DNA from: Alisma plantago-aquatica
Lineage: Eukaryota > Streptophyta > Magnoliopsida > Alismatales > Alismataceae
Assembly (NCBI GenBank): GCA_963693085.1
Contig: OY856412.1
Location: 1,127,053,744-1,127,117,743, forward strand
Direction of reading: 5' to 3'
DNA length: 64,000 bases
Under the pieces are notes generated by a model. The model did no database searches, was not told the origin of the DNA, and saw nothing but the letters and a program-made list of their open reading frames with translations. Below are positions 1-12,070 of this stretch, in pieces (the first letter of the stretch is position 1; the number at the start of each line of letters is the position of its first letter). A program made the translations under genes and the position numbers.

Positions 1-3000
1 AGGGAAGACTTACCACAACATCCATAGTGGTGAACTCCCATTCCCTCTCGAGGACTCTTTATCCTCTATGTCAAAGAACTGGGTTACTGGGGTTCGTCCT
101 TCACCCCTGGCTTGCATGGCCACCTGTCACATGCAACTCCACATCAAGAAACCAAAGTGATACTATCACTTTCTATCTTTGTACTATCACGGTTTTTGGT
201 GATCTTAAAATCATGATCTCATGTATGTCATGATTCCTCAAGCTTGATACCTTGAAAACCCTAAACCACTCTCATCAGGGTTTCATCACTTTCCTTTCCA
301 AAGAAGTACATCTGAGGTTCTACAACCATCCTTTCATTATATCACAGACTAGGCTGACTAACCAAACAATAATTTACTTGATTAACTGCTATTGATACCT
401 ATGGGTGTTAGCCAAACTTATCTCTTCTTCTCAACTTATGGTTAGCCTAACAACCTCAACTTATTCTAGCTTCCAGCTAACTAGGCGACTATATCCCAAC
501 CAGAGCATTCATTACCACTTCTTATCCTTAGGTATTAGGTAATGTCAAAGAGATATACCTTCATGTATTCCACTTATCATCTCATCTCAAACTCTAAGTT
601 GGTCTTCATTAAGAAACTCTGAGCTCATCCTCCTGGTGATCAAACTCAACCTTGCATAACTTGCAAGTTCCACATAGCTTCTACTAAAAACATCCTTATT
701 TCTCTTACTATTTATAAACCATCCATGTATCATTCACTCCACAAGGGTATGTTATCATCTTTGTTCCCATACCTTGTAGCAACGTTCCAACTCCCATCAT
801 CTCTATTCTTTGTGTATGACATGCGTACTGTCCTATCTCTCACTCCCATAACAAGAGGAAATAAGTATTTGGCTGCAGTCTAAATACAAAGTTCTTCCTA
901 TTCCAAGAGTAGAGATGGTACATCCCACCTTGCCAGTGCACCTTCAAATCTAAGTTGCAACATGCCACATATGTCTCTACATCCCAAACATCATGATATC
1001 AAGGTTACTTCCATGGAAAACTAGTCTCGAACCTACTGAGGTTTACACACATTCCTTGGTCATCTCCTCTAGGTCTATAGGGTGCCAGCACTTTTGGGGT
1101 CATCCCTCTTCCCTCATGCATCAAGAGAGTGCCCTACTCATCTGCCCTTTAGGTCCCATAAGTTCATGAAGGTGATCAATCTCCTAACCCATGGCCCTCA
1201 AACAATGATAGTTGTTACCTCCCGACCCTATGGTCATGTGCAACTAGGGAATTAGGCAACTCCTTCTTCCATCGGTCTTATCCCTACCTGACCCTAGGAT
1301 AGACTTAGGATTCTATTATAGTACATGTCCAACTTAGAACCTTACCCAAACCTTCATCATCTCTCTCTGCATTCTCGACTGACTTTCATCCCTTCATAGG
1401 GGTCATGGCAACCTGCCTACCTTGGTCAGGCCCCATACCGGTTACCTCCATGGTAACACATCCACATGCACTTAGAGGTGGTTATCTATGGGTCTACAAG
1501 TTCATTCTCATTCCATGTACTTTTCACTTAGCTTCTCAAGATCCTATGAAACTTCTTTTGGTTACCTCAAAACCAGAAAAACTGGTATACACCCTACAAA
1601 AGGGTCCCTCTCCCAGGATGGGAGAAAACGAAACCTTGATAACAAAGGTCACAACCATCCCTTGGGTTTACATTCACATGAGCATGCCTAACCCAGCAGC
1701 TACTAAGGCACAAGCAGACCACCTATTAAACCATGCTAGGTCATACTTGTTCTCTTTCCTCAACATTAGATCAACTTAGTTGTGAGGGGTTCATCAAACC
1801 TACCTTTAACTTAAGGGGTTTCCTTTTCCTCTATACATGAAGAGTACCATACTCAAAACTATAGAGACTCAATTCTCATCATGAGCATTAGGTACACCAC
1901 TTCCCCTCTTCGTCCAGGAACCCTAGGTTCACTTTTGGATATCCAACTACATGCTCAACCTCTTAACCACGAATCAAGCATGTCCAAGATATGCCATGTA
2001 CTTCCATGATCCTTTTACTTGAGCAACACTTCTGAGTTGAGTCCTCTTCCAGGACAACCAACTAGGTATAAGGCCTCACATCCTGCTACTAAACCTCTCC
2101 AAGTATAAGAAACTCTTCTACCTATCTCAAAAGGTAAACACCTATACCATAGGCACAAAGGTACCAGCAGACTCATCCCTTCTCTAGGGTTTGGTTCCTC
2201 TCATGGAAACCAAGACATCATCAACCTCCAAGGGTCAATCATACGGCAACCACTATCATCCACTTAGGTCGCATCATCCTCAACTCTCCACTGTTCCTCA
2301 AACCTCGGAGTTTTAGGCTTCCAACCTCCCTACTCAGGGTCCTACTCAAGATTATCCTTATCTCATAAGCCATCCATCATATCCTTCTGGCCTTAGTTTT
2401 AACCTACTGTTCACATTACTGATGTACTCAGGGTGCAAGCTATATCCTACTTGAAACAGCCCATAAGGTTTATATAGGTTCATCTCTAACCTCATCCAGG
2501 AAGGAGCTATCCTTTTCTCAAACATGCATGATCCTTCCCAGGGTTGGGTTGCCAAATGTTCTAGGCCATCTAACCTCTCATGGTGCATATGACATCCAAG
2601 GCATGTCTATACAAACATCTGGTCTACCAAGACAACTAACTCATCATGTCATCTCTCTCTCTAACCTTCACTTAGGGTTAGGGTTACCATCATCCTCCAA
2701 GGATGTGCTAGGTCTCTACTTTTAATGGAGGTCTCTACCTCTAAGACCAACTCTCTCTACTCATCCTCCTGTCAAGGAGGTCTATCCTCAGGTCTCTCCT
2801 GAGGGCAATGACAACTCGTGTCATACGACCTAAGCATGTATCTATTCCTTTACACTTACTCTATTAAGCTTATGTCCATGACATCTTATTTACATGCTTT
2901 TTATTAATTTTGTGGAGGATTCCTTAATCCTTATCAACCTTACCCATACCTCAAGAGGGTGAGGAGAAGAGAGGAAACCCTAATCCTTAAGGTCCTTAAT

Positions 3001-3282
3001 AGAATTTGAGTTGAGAAGGGATGAATCAAGATGAGAGAGTCCTAAAGGTATCTTATTTCGAATCATACCCTAAGACTTTGGCCAGACAGTCACACGGATC
3101 TAAGAGTCCTCGTATTCTGACTAACAGTGCAGAGGAAAATATTGCCAGCCCTCAGTCATGATCCTTTTCTAGACACCTCTGTCTTTCGGACAATCCTCTA
3201 ATAACTCCCTTGGGTTCTACAAAATTTTTAAAATTTAATAATTATTAAAGATTAATTGAGGAACCTATGCTCTGATACCAAT
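1..3282 (-). mobile_element. Internal 5' region of a decayed Ty3/gypsy element (minus strand)
   Basis: Reading on the minus strand, this stretch follows the end of the LTR at 3283 and starts with a tRNA-Met-type primer-binding site, so it is the leader and gag side of an LTR retrotransposon that runs off the left edge. I see no gag or pol frame longer than about 75 codons and no recognisable domain, so it is either a non-autonomous element or badly eroded. The part from about 2481 to 3282 is clearly related, in inverted orientation, to 10073-10856. The retrotransposon identity is firm from the primer site and LTR; the coding content is unknown. Confidence 0.6.
3269..3280 (-). other. Primer-binding site (tRNA-Met type)
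   Basis: On the minus strand the bases read TGGTATCAGAGC, the usual plant initiator-tRNA-Met primer site. It begins 2 bp inside the LTR end at 3283. It fixes this LTR as a 5' LTR on the minus strand. Confidence 0.85.
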
Positions 3283-3772
3283 TGTAATGACCCCGCCTCC
3301 CGGTAACCCCCAATTAAGGGAGACCCGAAGGTCAGAGCCATTATTCAATTAACATGATCAAAGGTTCAACAAATAATCAATAATAATTATGAAATTCTAC
3401 TAACTAACTGGAATTTGGTATAAAATTAAAACTTTACTTACCTTTGAAAACTTTGGAAATCTATCTATCCAGAGCTTGATTTATTCTATCTAATCCTCTG
3501 TGTACTTTATTTCTTATTTCCACAATGTGTCACTTTACTGTTTGTTCTTTCAATTGTTGTTCCTAAAACGCCGACAAACAAAACGTCGGTCAGTATATCG
3601 AAATATACTGGTATGTGGGAACAACCAAAATCTTGCAATTATGGCTAACAATTTAATAATCACAATCAAATTATTTAACAAGCCACTTTACATTTTCAAT
3701 GTGTCATTCTCCACCGCTTTTGCCCTAACCCTGGCATACCCTTCTAGAGTTTCTCTTTTGCCATTGACTTAA

Positions 3773-3960
3773 GGCCACCTTATCAATCCCGAGCTTGGTT
3801 CCTGGGAGTCACCTCTCATGGTACTCCATAATCATGCATCATAGACCACCTTCTCATTCCCGAGCTTGGTGTATGGGGTCACCTTTCATGGTGCCCATTG
3901 GTCTACCCTCCTGGGCCTGACCTTTATGGCATCTTCCATCAGGGTGGCATGTAGGTGCGA
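3773..3960. repeat. Two-copy direct repeat inside the left LTR
   Basis: Two roughly 70-bp units share the core CCCGAGCTTGGT followed by GGTCACCT(C/T)TCATGGT. The same pair appears inverted at about 9460-9590 in the other LTR, so the duplication predates the split of the two LTR copies. Confidence 0.7.
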
Positions 3961-5627
3961 GAATTCACATGTATATATAACTGTGATAGCCATAGTGACT
4001 TTATAATTGCACTATGAACATCCAAACTGTTTAGATTGCATTCAATGCTAGGAAACATTCAGAAAACCCTCAGGATACTAATGCGATTAATCATAATTAA
4101 CCACATACCTGATCTGACGATTTGAACAGAAATATCCATGCAAATAAGAATCCAAGCAAGCAAGCATTTTCAACAAGATCTTGAAATAATCATGTAATTC
4201 CCTTTTTATTATTCATGTCATCAAGATCCATTAAACCTAGCTCGCTTCCTAGGGTTTCTAATTCACTTTTAGGGTTTCTATTGCAATTAGGGTTTCCCTT
4301 CATCTTTTACTATTTTAAACCCTAATTTAACGCTATTGATCACAAACCCTAATTATCTCAACATCTAATCCTCAGTTTCAGATTTAAGACATAATTAACC
4401 ATTAAATAAGTTCATTAAGCCTCTTTTATATTAAAGCTATTATTTTTATCCATTTAATCCATGACAAGATCATTATATGCATTTATCATCAATTCATAGT
4501 TCATTATGGTCCAATTCACATATGAACTCGATTTGCCATTAATTCCACCTTTTATTCATAAGAAAACCCTAATTACTACATTTAGGGTATTTATCCACAA
4601 ATTAGGAACTTTAATGCTCGAAATAGCTTATAACCATGAAAACTCAGTTTGATACATGAAATCAAATAAGTAAAGCCATTAAGAGTCGAATTTGCCAACA
4701 TTAGGGTTTCAAGGCCCATTAAAGCCCATTTATGCACTTAAACTCTAAATTAACTAATTATATGCAAAGTTCATCCTTTTTGTTCGTAATGTTCCTTTTT
4801 ATCATTAACAGGCTAGTATCAACTTTAATCATCCATTAAACCCTTATAAATATATTATTCATCTCAAAATAGGGTTCTTTAATCATTAATACATTAAAGT
4901 TCATATCTTCTATTACTTTTAGAATTTCAAAAGGAATCAGGCTTCAATTATATTTTTAATAGATTCCTCTCATTTTTCTGAGCAAAATACATGATAATGT
5001 GCATCTATCCGAGCTACCGTTAATTAGTTATGAATTTAGCAAATTTGACTTACTTGAGCCAATCCGGGAGCGCCATGTCACTCTTGCCATGCAACGTTAG
5101 CTTTTGGGAAACATAACTAAATTACGTTTCTACCCTTGACTTAACCAACCGGCCCAACACAGCGTGGAGGGTAGATCTGTCCAAAGTGCCTTTCCCTTCT
5201 TCTTCCTCCAGCAGCCCGACGGCTGCCGCCCTAGCCGCCGTATGCAGGGCTTCTCGAGCTTGCCTCTTCCTTTCTGGGGCCCACAGACCTCCGCTGATGG
5301 CCGCCTAAGCTCCTCTGGCCCTAGTCTTACTTAGAGCACTTCCCAGGTCACGGTTTAACTGGCTAGTGCACGAGCAAAGGTTCTTCCAAGAACGACCGTC
5401 ATTGCAGCCTCGTAGCTATAGTTGCGTGAAGTCGGGGGTCGATGGGAGGTATCCAAGTGGCCCTGGGTGGTCGTAGAGGTCTCTTGCCTCAAGCAAGATG
5501 ACCAAGCATACCCACGTTGCTCTAGGGTTAGGTCCTTACCCTTATTTAGGGTTTACAGGTAAGGAAGAAGGAAAAGAGCATGGGATCTTTCTCTTTCTCT
5601 CTCGGCCTTGAACTAGGGCTTTACCCC

Positions 5628-5636
5628 TTTATATAG
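5628..5636 (-). promoter_or_regulatory. Probable LTR TATA box
   Basis: CTATATAAA on the minus strand, about 970 bp inside the LTR start, at the border between AT-rich U3 and the GC-rich transcribed part. The opposite LTR has the equivalent element at 8038-8046. This is inferred from position and sequence only. Confidence 0.45.
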
Positions 5637-6602
5637 GGTGAGGTATGAAGCCCTAAGGTGTACCTCATGAGGACTCAAGTCCCAAACTTGAAAGAAAACA
5701 TACTTTCCTTGGTTGTGAAGCAACCAACTCTCTCTCTCTTCATTATCTCCTATTTTCTTGATATTCCTTGTTGCATGGATATTTAGGAATTCAAAATTCC
5801 TCTCCCATACTCTTTATTCTTGCCTTTTAATTCATTGGCCTCGAATTAATATTTTCCTCAAGTAGGAAATACTCCTTCTTAACAAAACCACATTATTCCA
5901 TTAATTATGTATTCCCATTATCCTTATTTTGCAATTTTGGTATTTTCTCTTTCTTTCCTCTTGATTGGGACTCCTTGGATCCCAAGAAACTCTATTATTT
6001 CAAAATCATTTTTATTGGATACTCATTATCCTTCTAGATTCATCTAAATGCATTATACTTCATTATCTTATTTTATTCTTATTAAAATATCTCTTTTTGA
6101 AGGATTTCTCTTTATTTCTCTTTTATTTTCCTCATTGGTATTCCTTTTAACATTAGGAATCCTTGGGATATGAAATTACTCCAAGGATAACTCAATTATA
6201 CCTTTTTTCACTTGTTTTCCACATTTTACCATTATTTTCAATTTCTTTCTTAATAAAAAAATACTTAATTATTCTTTTCTTTTCTTATTGCTTTGCTTTG
6301 CAACTTTGAACTCCTTGGAACCCAAGGAACCCAAGAGGCATGAAATGCATCCTTGGATTGCATTCTTTTTCCTTCCAGAGGTTTCCACATCTTTCTTTTC
6401 TCAAAAACTCAATTATTCATTTATTAATTGAATTTCCTTGTTATTGGGCCCAATAGCCAATAAAGCCCACAACACAATCATCAAGGCTATTGTAAACAAA
6501 ATCCATTTATTCAAAACAAATTATATAACTATTTGTTCATTTACTTTTATTATGAGAAATTACATTTCTCACCAAATGAACCCAAAAATTGGGGTTGTAA
6601 CA

Positions 6603-7284
6603 GAGACAGTTCTTAAGATGCGACATTAACCACCATAGCCTTTATCAGGATGCAAGAAGTTCTATAGGGCGGTTGTGTCGGTCATCACTTCATTAAGATG
6701 ATGTTGGTGAAGGAGGCCTCATGAAGGTCAGAAAAGAACCACAATGTGTCCATATGAAGTCGCTTTGATCATGCAATGGCTGAGAGAGAGCCCATAGATG
6801 ACATGAGTCGTGAGCTGATGCAAAGTAGACTGACATGAAGTTCACTGTAGGAAAGTATGTGATATGAAAATCTGACCCCTCTAAACTATAGTTGAGTCCC
6901 CAATATACGAGTTCATTGGAGATGGATTGGTGGAGATGGTTAGGTTTAACCTTACCCCTCAGGATAACATGATGTATAATGTGTTACATGAGTTCCATAT
7001 GTCTGGTCTAAGGCACTATTTGAGATACCCAAGCCATGTGTTGAGCCCTGAACCTATTCAACTTTATGAGAGGCCGAAATGTCCTGAGTCACCTATGAGG
7101 GTATGATATACCAAGGTAAGAAAGAACTCAGATGGAAGAGTATGAGATGATGAAGGTTCTTGGGAAGCACCATGGAAAGGGTAAGGACACATGGGAGCCA
7201 TGATGGACATATGAAAGGCTTATCCGGATTTGTTTGTTTGCTTGATGGAATTTTGAGGGAAAAATTCCTATAAGGAGGTGAGGA
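6603..7284 (+). pseudogene. Relict pol 3' end (integrase tail and chromodomain) of a gypsy chromovirus
   Basis: No frame is open, but plus-strand translation of about 6960-7210 across several stops and frame changes gives the pattern of the integrase tail of plant Tekay/Del-type chromoviruses: a stretch like HEFHMSGLRHYLRYPSHV, then VTYEG, then KVLGKHHG..DTWEP. This matches the family order of the conserved HVSMLRKY tail followed by the chromodomain core with its TWEP motif. It is followed by a polypurine tract and an LTR, as expected for the 3' end of an internal region. The left side is cut abruptly at 6603 by the minus-strand LTR. It encodes nothing functional. Confidence 0.6.
7272..7284 (+). 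other. Polypurine tract
   Basis: AAGGAGGTGAGGA lies immediately before the LTR start TGTTATAACC at 7285. This is the plus-strand priming site expected just upstream of a 3' LTR. Confidence 0.7.
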
Positions 7285-10072
7285 TGTTATAACCTCAATT
7301 TCTTAAGAATGTAGTAAAATGATGTAATTCTCTTTTAAAGAATAAAAGAAATTTATTTCTTTGATTTGTGATGAATTTCGTGTGAAATGGTCTTGATTGA
7401 TTGATAATGGGCTTTGTTGGCCATTGAGCCCAATTGAAAAGAAAATAGAAATAAAAAGGAAAAGGATTTGATAAATAAAATAGGAATATGAGAAATAGAC
7501 ATTTAAAAGAGGATAAAGGCAAATAGATATCTCCCAAGATGGGAATCCGTGCCTTTAGGATTTCTTGAGGTCCAAGGGACCCAAAATAACAAGATAATGG
7601 CAAAAGGAAAATGAATACTAATTAATTTTGATTAATTGGATAGATAACTCGGGAAAGAAAGAAGCCTTCTCATCCATTGCAATTGTTTTCCCAAATTTTG
7701 TAAATAGCTAGGTAATATCAAGATGAACTTTCCCTTAAAATTTGAGTTAAAAAAGATCAAGGGTTTGGGAGATACGAATTTCTCATGATATTTCCAAAAT
7801 TGGGATTTATTCTGAAATAGGAAAATGAATTTCCTTTTGTTTGATCGCGTGGACTGGGACTCTATGAGTTATAGAGGATCTTTCCTCTCCAGTTTCCTTG
7901 TGATCCAGGGAGTGTGCACACCCGATAGTAATTGCTTTGGACTCAGAGAAGGAAAACAAAGGGTACCAACCCTACTTAGTAGGGGATTGGTCGCCTATTG
8001 GGAGAATTCCCAATTCAACATGAACTTGCCCCAACCCTATATATAGGGGAGGGTGAACGAAGACACCAGCATCCCTTTTTGCTAGTCCAACCTCTGTGGA
8101 AGAGTGTGAGGAATGCTTTCGTGCGTTCAATTGGCCTCTTTGTCCTGACCTGTACTCCCGACTTCTCAGGGAACCTCACCAGAGTTTGAGAAGCAAGGGG
8201 TAGTCTTGGCTAGTCTCGGGCGAGCAATTGAGGCTGTAAATAGGTTCGACGGTGGAGGACGGAGCCTTCTAACCCCTTGGCGTGCTCGCTAGTCACCTGG
8301 ATCAAAGAGTCAATGCTCGAGTTGACCATCGCAGTAGCTGTGCTCGACGCAAGGTAGAAGACGAAGGCTCGTGGCCTTTTACACTTTTTCCCCTTCGGGC
8401 CTTCAGTCAAGGTAAGGGCGTCTTTGTCATTTGTTTCTTTTGATCGCAAGGCACACACGATCCCTGGTCGCTGTATCCTGGGTGGACCAGTGGATCACAG
8501 ATCGGATGGTCGTTGTTTTTCTGAAATTAGTAATTAAATCGATGGAAAAAGGGATTTCTTATAAAAATCATATCTTTTGATAGAAAATTCAGATGAAGAA
8601 AGTCAATACATGAAAAATGATCAGCAAAATAAGAGGGATACAATAAAAATGGTTTGGGAACCTAAATTAGTATCATTTTGTAAAACTGTATAAATTGGAT
8701 GGGAAAAGTATTAAATTATGGTTAGAAAACTTAATTGTTGATAAAGGATGGGTTTAATCTTGAAAGTGAATAAATTCAATTATTATTAACTTATTTAGTG
8801 ATAAAAATGAATCTTGACCTATTTTGAAAAGGGATTTGCAAGAATTAGGGTTTTCAACCTAATATTGTCATTTATACCCTTAGAAACCCTAAGTGAGGGA
8901 AAAGGGGAAGAAAAGATATAATTAATTCAAAAATTAGGGTTTTCTGGTCCAAACCTGACTTGGGATCTTAATGGAAAAATAAGATGAGATAATTAGGGTT
9001 TAATAGATATTTTTGATAAAAATAAAGTAAAAGTGGTAAAAAGGAAGTGAAACCCTAATTATGGTCAAAACCCTAAAAGGGCTAGTAACCCTAGGGTCCG
9101 ATTAGGTCTATTAGACTTGCATACCATGATCCATGATAGAGAATATTGAATGTATTTTTTCAGGGCCAAATTATGTGATTACTTGCTTGATTCTAGATTA
9201 CTTGCTTGTTTGGATTAATTCTGCATTCAAGACAGCTTGACATGTATGTTGTTAATTATGATTAATCACATTAGTTTTCTCAAAGGTTTCCCAGATGGTT
9301 AATCACATTGGTTGAAACTAAATAGTTTGGATGTTCATACTGCAATTATAAAGTCATTATGGTTATCACAATTATAAATACATGTGTATTCTCGCACCTA
9401 CATGCCACCCTGATGGAAGATGCCATAATGGTCAGGCCCAGGAGGGTAGACCAATGGGCACCATGAGAGGTGACCCCAGACACCAAGCTCGGGAGTGAGA
9501 AGGTGGTCTATATTGCATGACTATGGGGCACCATGAGAGGTGACCCCAGGCACCAAGCTCGGGATTGAGAAGGTGGCCTTAAGTCAATGGCAAAAGAGAA
9601 ACCCTAGAGGGGTATGCCAGGGTTAGGGCAAAAGCGGTGGAGAATGCCACATTAAAATGTAAATTGGCTTGTTAAATGAATTGATTGTGATTATTAAATT
9701 GTTAGCCATATCTGTGAAATTTGGTTGTCCCCACATACCAGCATATTCCTATATGATGACCGGCATTTTGTTTGTCGGCGTTTTAGGTACAACAATTGAA
9801 AGAACAAATAGTAAAATGACACATTGTGGAAATAAGAAATAAAGTGCAAGGAGGGTTAGATAGAATGAATCTAGGCTGTGGATAGAGTAGCTTACCAAAG
9901 TTTTTAAAAGGTATGCAAAAAGTTTTAATTTGTACCAGATTTCAGTATAGTTGGTAGAATTTGATAATTTTTATTGATTATTTGTCGAACCTTTGATCCT
10001 GTTAATTGGGATAACGACACCGACCTTTTGGTCTCCCTTAATTGGGGGTTACCGGGAGGCGGGGTCCTTACA
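7285..10072 (+). repeat. Gypsy LTR, plus strand (2788 bp), flanked by internal sequence on both sides
   Basis: The LTR starts TGTTATAACC directly after a polypurine tract and ends GGGGTCCTTACA at 10072 directly before a primer-binding site. It carries AAACCCTAA motifs and a TATA box at 8038-8046. It is the inverted partner of 3283-6602. A normal LTR has internal sequence on one side only; here the 3' end of one internal region lies to the left and the 5' start of another to the right. That is the arrangement left by unequal recombination between LTRs (a tandem element with a shared LTR). Confidence 0.75.
8038..8046 (+). promoter_or_regulatory. Probable LTR TATA box
   Basis: TATATATAG followed by a G-run, about 750 bp into the LTR, at the position equivalent to the TATA box of the inverted LTR copy. 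Confidence 0.45.
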
Positions 10073-10856
10073 ATTGGTATCAGAGCATAGGTTCCTCATT
10101 TAATCTTTAATAATTATTAAATTTTACAAATTCCATAGAACTGAGGGAGTTATTAGAGGATTGTCCAAAAGACTGAGGTGTCTAGAAAAGGATCATGTCT
10201 GGGGGCTGGCAATATTTTCCTCCGCACCGCTAGTCAGAATACGAGGACTCCTAGATTGTATGACTGCCTGGCCGATGTCTTAGGATATGACTCGAAATAA
10301 TATACCTTTAGGACTTTCTCATCTTGTTCATCCCTTCTCAACTCAAATTCTATTAAGAACCTTAAGGATTAGGGTTTTCTCTCTTCTCCTTACCCTCTTG
10401 AGGTATGGGTAAGGTTAATAAGGTCTAAGGAATCCTCCACCAAATTAATGAAAATCATGTAAATAAGATGTCATGGACATAAGATAAATAAATTAAGAGA
10501 AAACTAAAGAATAGATACATGCTTAGGTCGTATAACACGAGTTGTCATTGCCCTCAGGAGAGACCTGAGGATAGACCTCCTTTTCAAGAGGATGAGTAGA
10601 GAGAGTTAGTCTTATTGGTAGAGACCTCCATTAAAAGTAGAGACCTAGCACATCCTCTGAGGATGATGTTAACCCTAACCCTAAGTGGTGAGATGACATG
10701 ATGAGTTAGATGTCATGGTTGACCGGGTGTTTGGTTGGACATGCCTTTGGGATGCCATAAGAGGTTAGATGACCTAGTACCTTTGGCGACCCAGCCCTGG
10801 AGAGGGTCGTGCATGTTTGAGCGAAGGATAGTTCCTTCATGGATGATGTTAGAGAA
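10073..10856 (+). mobile_element. Retrotransposon leader (5' internal region), truncated
   Basis: It starts with the primer-binding site TGGTATCAGAGC at 10075-10086. It then matches, in inverted orientation, the leader at 2481-3282, including the paired block at 10610-10680. The match stops near 10856, where the sequence changes character. No gag frame is visible. Confidence 0.65.
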
Positions 10857-12070
10857 GAACCTTCAACTGAAGTAATCCTACCTTAATTTGATAATCTTTT
10901 CACATTTGTAAGATTTTATACAAGTTACAACCTTGTTTCTCATTCTCCTCCCAAAATCAATCTTTTAGGGTTTTTCAAGAATTTGACTTAGTTCAATCAT
11001 AATAGACACCTTATTATTCACTAACTTCATCAAGTTGTACATGGGTTGGTTATGGTTATTCATGAAACACGGGAACCCTAGTTTCTATTTCCACACATTT
11101 CATCCATCAATTTTAATAATACATGGTTTCATTGGATGTTTTGAGTTGATCACTCATCATTAACCCTAAACAAGGATATCTCTACTTAAAATCTAGATTG
11201 ATCCCCATATAGAACCTATTGGTTATATGCCCTGAGACCCATCATGTTATAACATAAAAGGGATATTGTGTACTTGACTTGATTATTAATACAAGGGTAA
11301 TTCCATTTATTATGTTTTATTAGGTACTGAGATAATGAATGAACCTATCTCTCTCAACTTTGGTTGCAAGAGGAAACTATGAGGAGTTCGTCAATTAGTT
11401 GTAGGAAGAGACACACCATGTAATGAACTAGAAACCTTCAAAGTAGTTTAATATTAACCAACCTACAAATTCTTCAGATATTGGTAATTACCTAAATCCC
11501 CTTTCCTAATAATGTATTTATATGACATATGATTTGGGTTGAGTACCTAAACATAAGATCATATGTATATATAAGAGTATACATTCTTGTTATGTCCCTA
11601 ATCAGATATTACTATGGATATTATAAGTCAACAATAATACATAAGATTGGAATGTTTATTGAGTGCTGAATATGTATCTTTAGTCATGATATTTGGATAT
11701 CAACTAAGATACATAGGTACTTGTTAGAGAATAAGTCAAATACAAGCCCACCTTGAGAATAACCCATGAAACTCAGATAATATCACCCCCTGCCACTGAC
11801 ATATACGGAGGTTAAAGATAGGTTGTCATATGTTGGTTCAGAGCGGGTGGTTACATGGACATGAGATTAAGGGCTGAAAATGGCTGAGACACTAACAAAG
11901 TGCATATTTCTGACTTGGCGCCCACCTTGCTGGGCCGCGCCACAAATGGGCCCAACAAGGCTCAAAATAAAATAAAATCAAGCAAGAAATAGAGATATTA
12001 AAAGAGTCGATATATTGTGATGAACATCTCCGTTTGAGGCAATTTTTGTGGCAATGGATTCATAATTGAA
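10857..12070. other. No gene seen; transposon-like debris
   Basis: No ORF above 60 codons and no recognised domain. The sequence begins where the similarity to the left element ends. A short GC-rich block lies at about 11910-11960. I cannot assign a family. Confidence 0.4.

Larger units (their letters stand above)
3283..6602 (-). repeat. Gypsy LTR, minus strand (about 3320 bp)
   Basis: On the minus strand the LTR starts TGTTACAACCCC at 6602 and ends GGTCATTACA at 3283, followed directly by a primer-binding site. It holds many AAACCCTAA telobox-like motifs, a GC-rich patch at about 5050-5560 and a TATA box at 5628-5636. It is related to the plus-strand LTR at 7285-10072 but is 532 bp longer. 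Its upstream edge at 6602 abuts plus-strand pol sequence, so it appears to have inserted into an older element of the opposite orientation. The partner 3' LTR would lie left of the window. Confidence 0.75.
2481..10856. repeat. Large imperfect inverted repeat made of two opposed LTR-plus-leader units
   Basis: The left arm (about 2481-6602) and right arm (about 7285-10856) are reverse complements of each other over long blocks. Clear matching pairs are the leader block at 2694-2760 with 10610-10680, the primer-site block at 3270-3330 with 10030-10090, the block at 3500-3600 with 9750-9860, and the paired-repeat block at 3773-3960 with about 9390-9600. Similarity looks to be about 90% in the best blocks and is weaker with indels near the GC-rich centre of the LTRs. 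The unpaired centre is 6603-7284. The arms are two LTRs of one family with their leaders, pointing away from each other. Confidence 0.75.

Noticed and set aside
1405..1779. 124-codon plus-strand frame.
   Set aside because: It runs antisense to the retrotransposon internal region, with no domain and a second overlapping frame in the same place.
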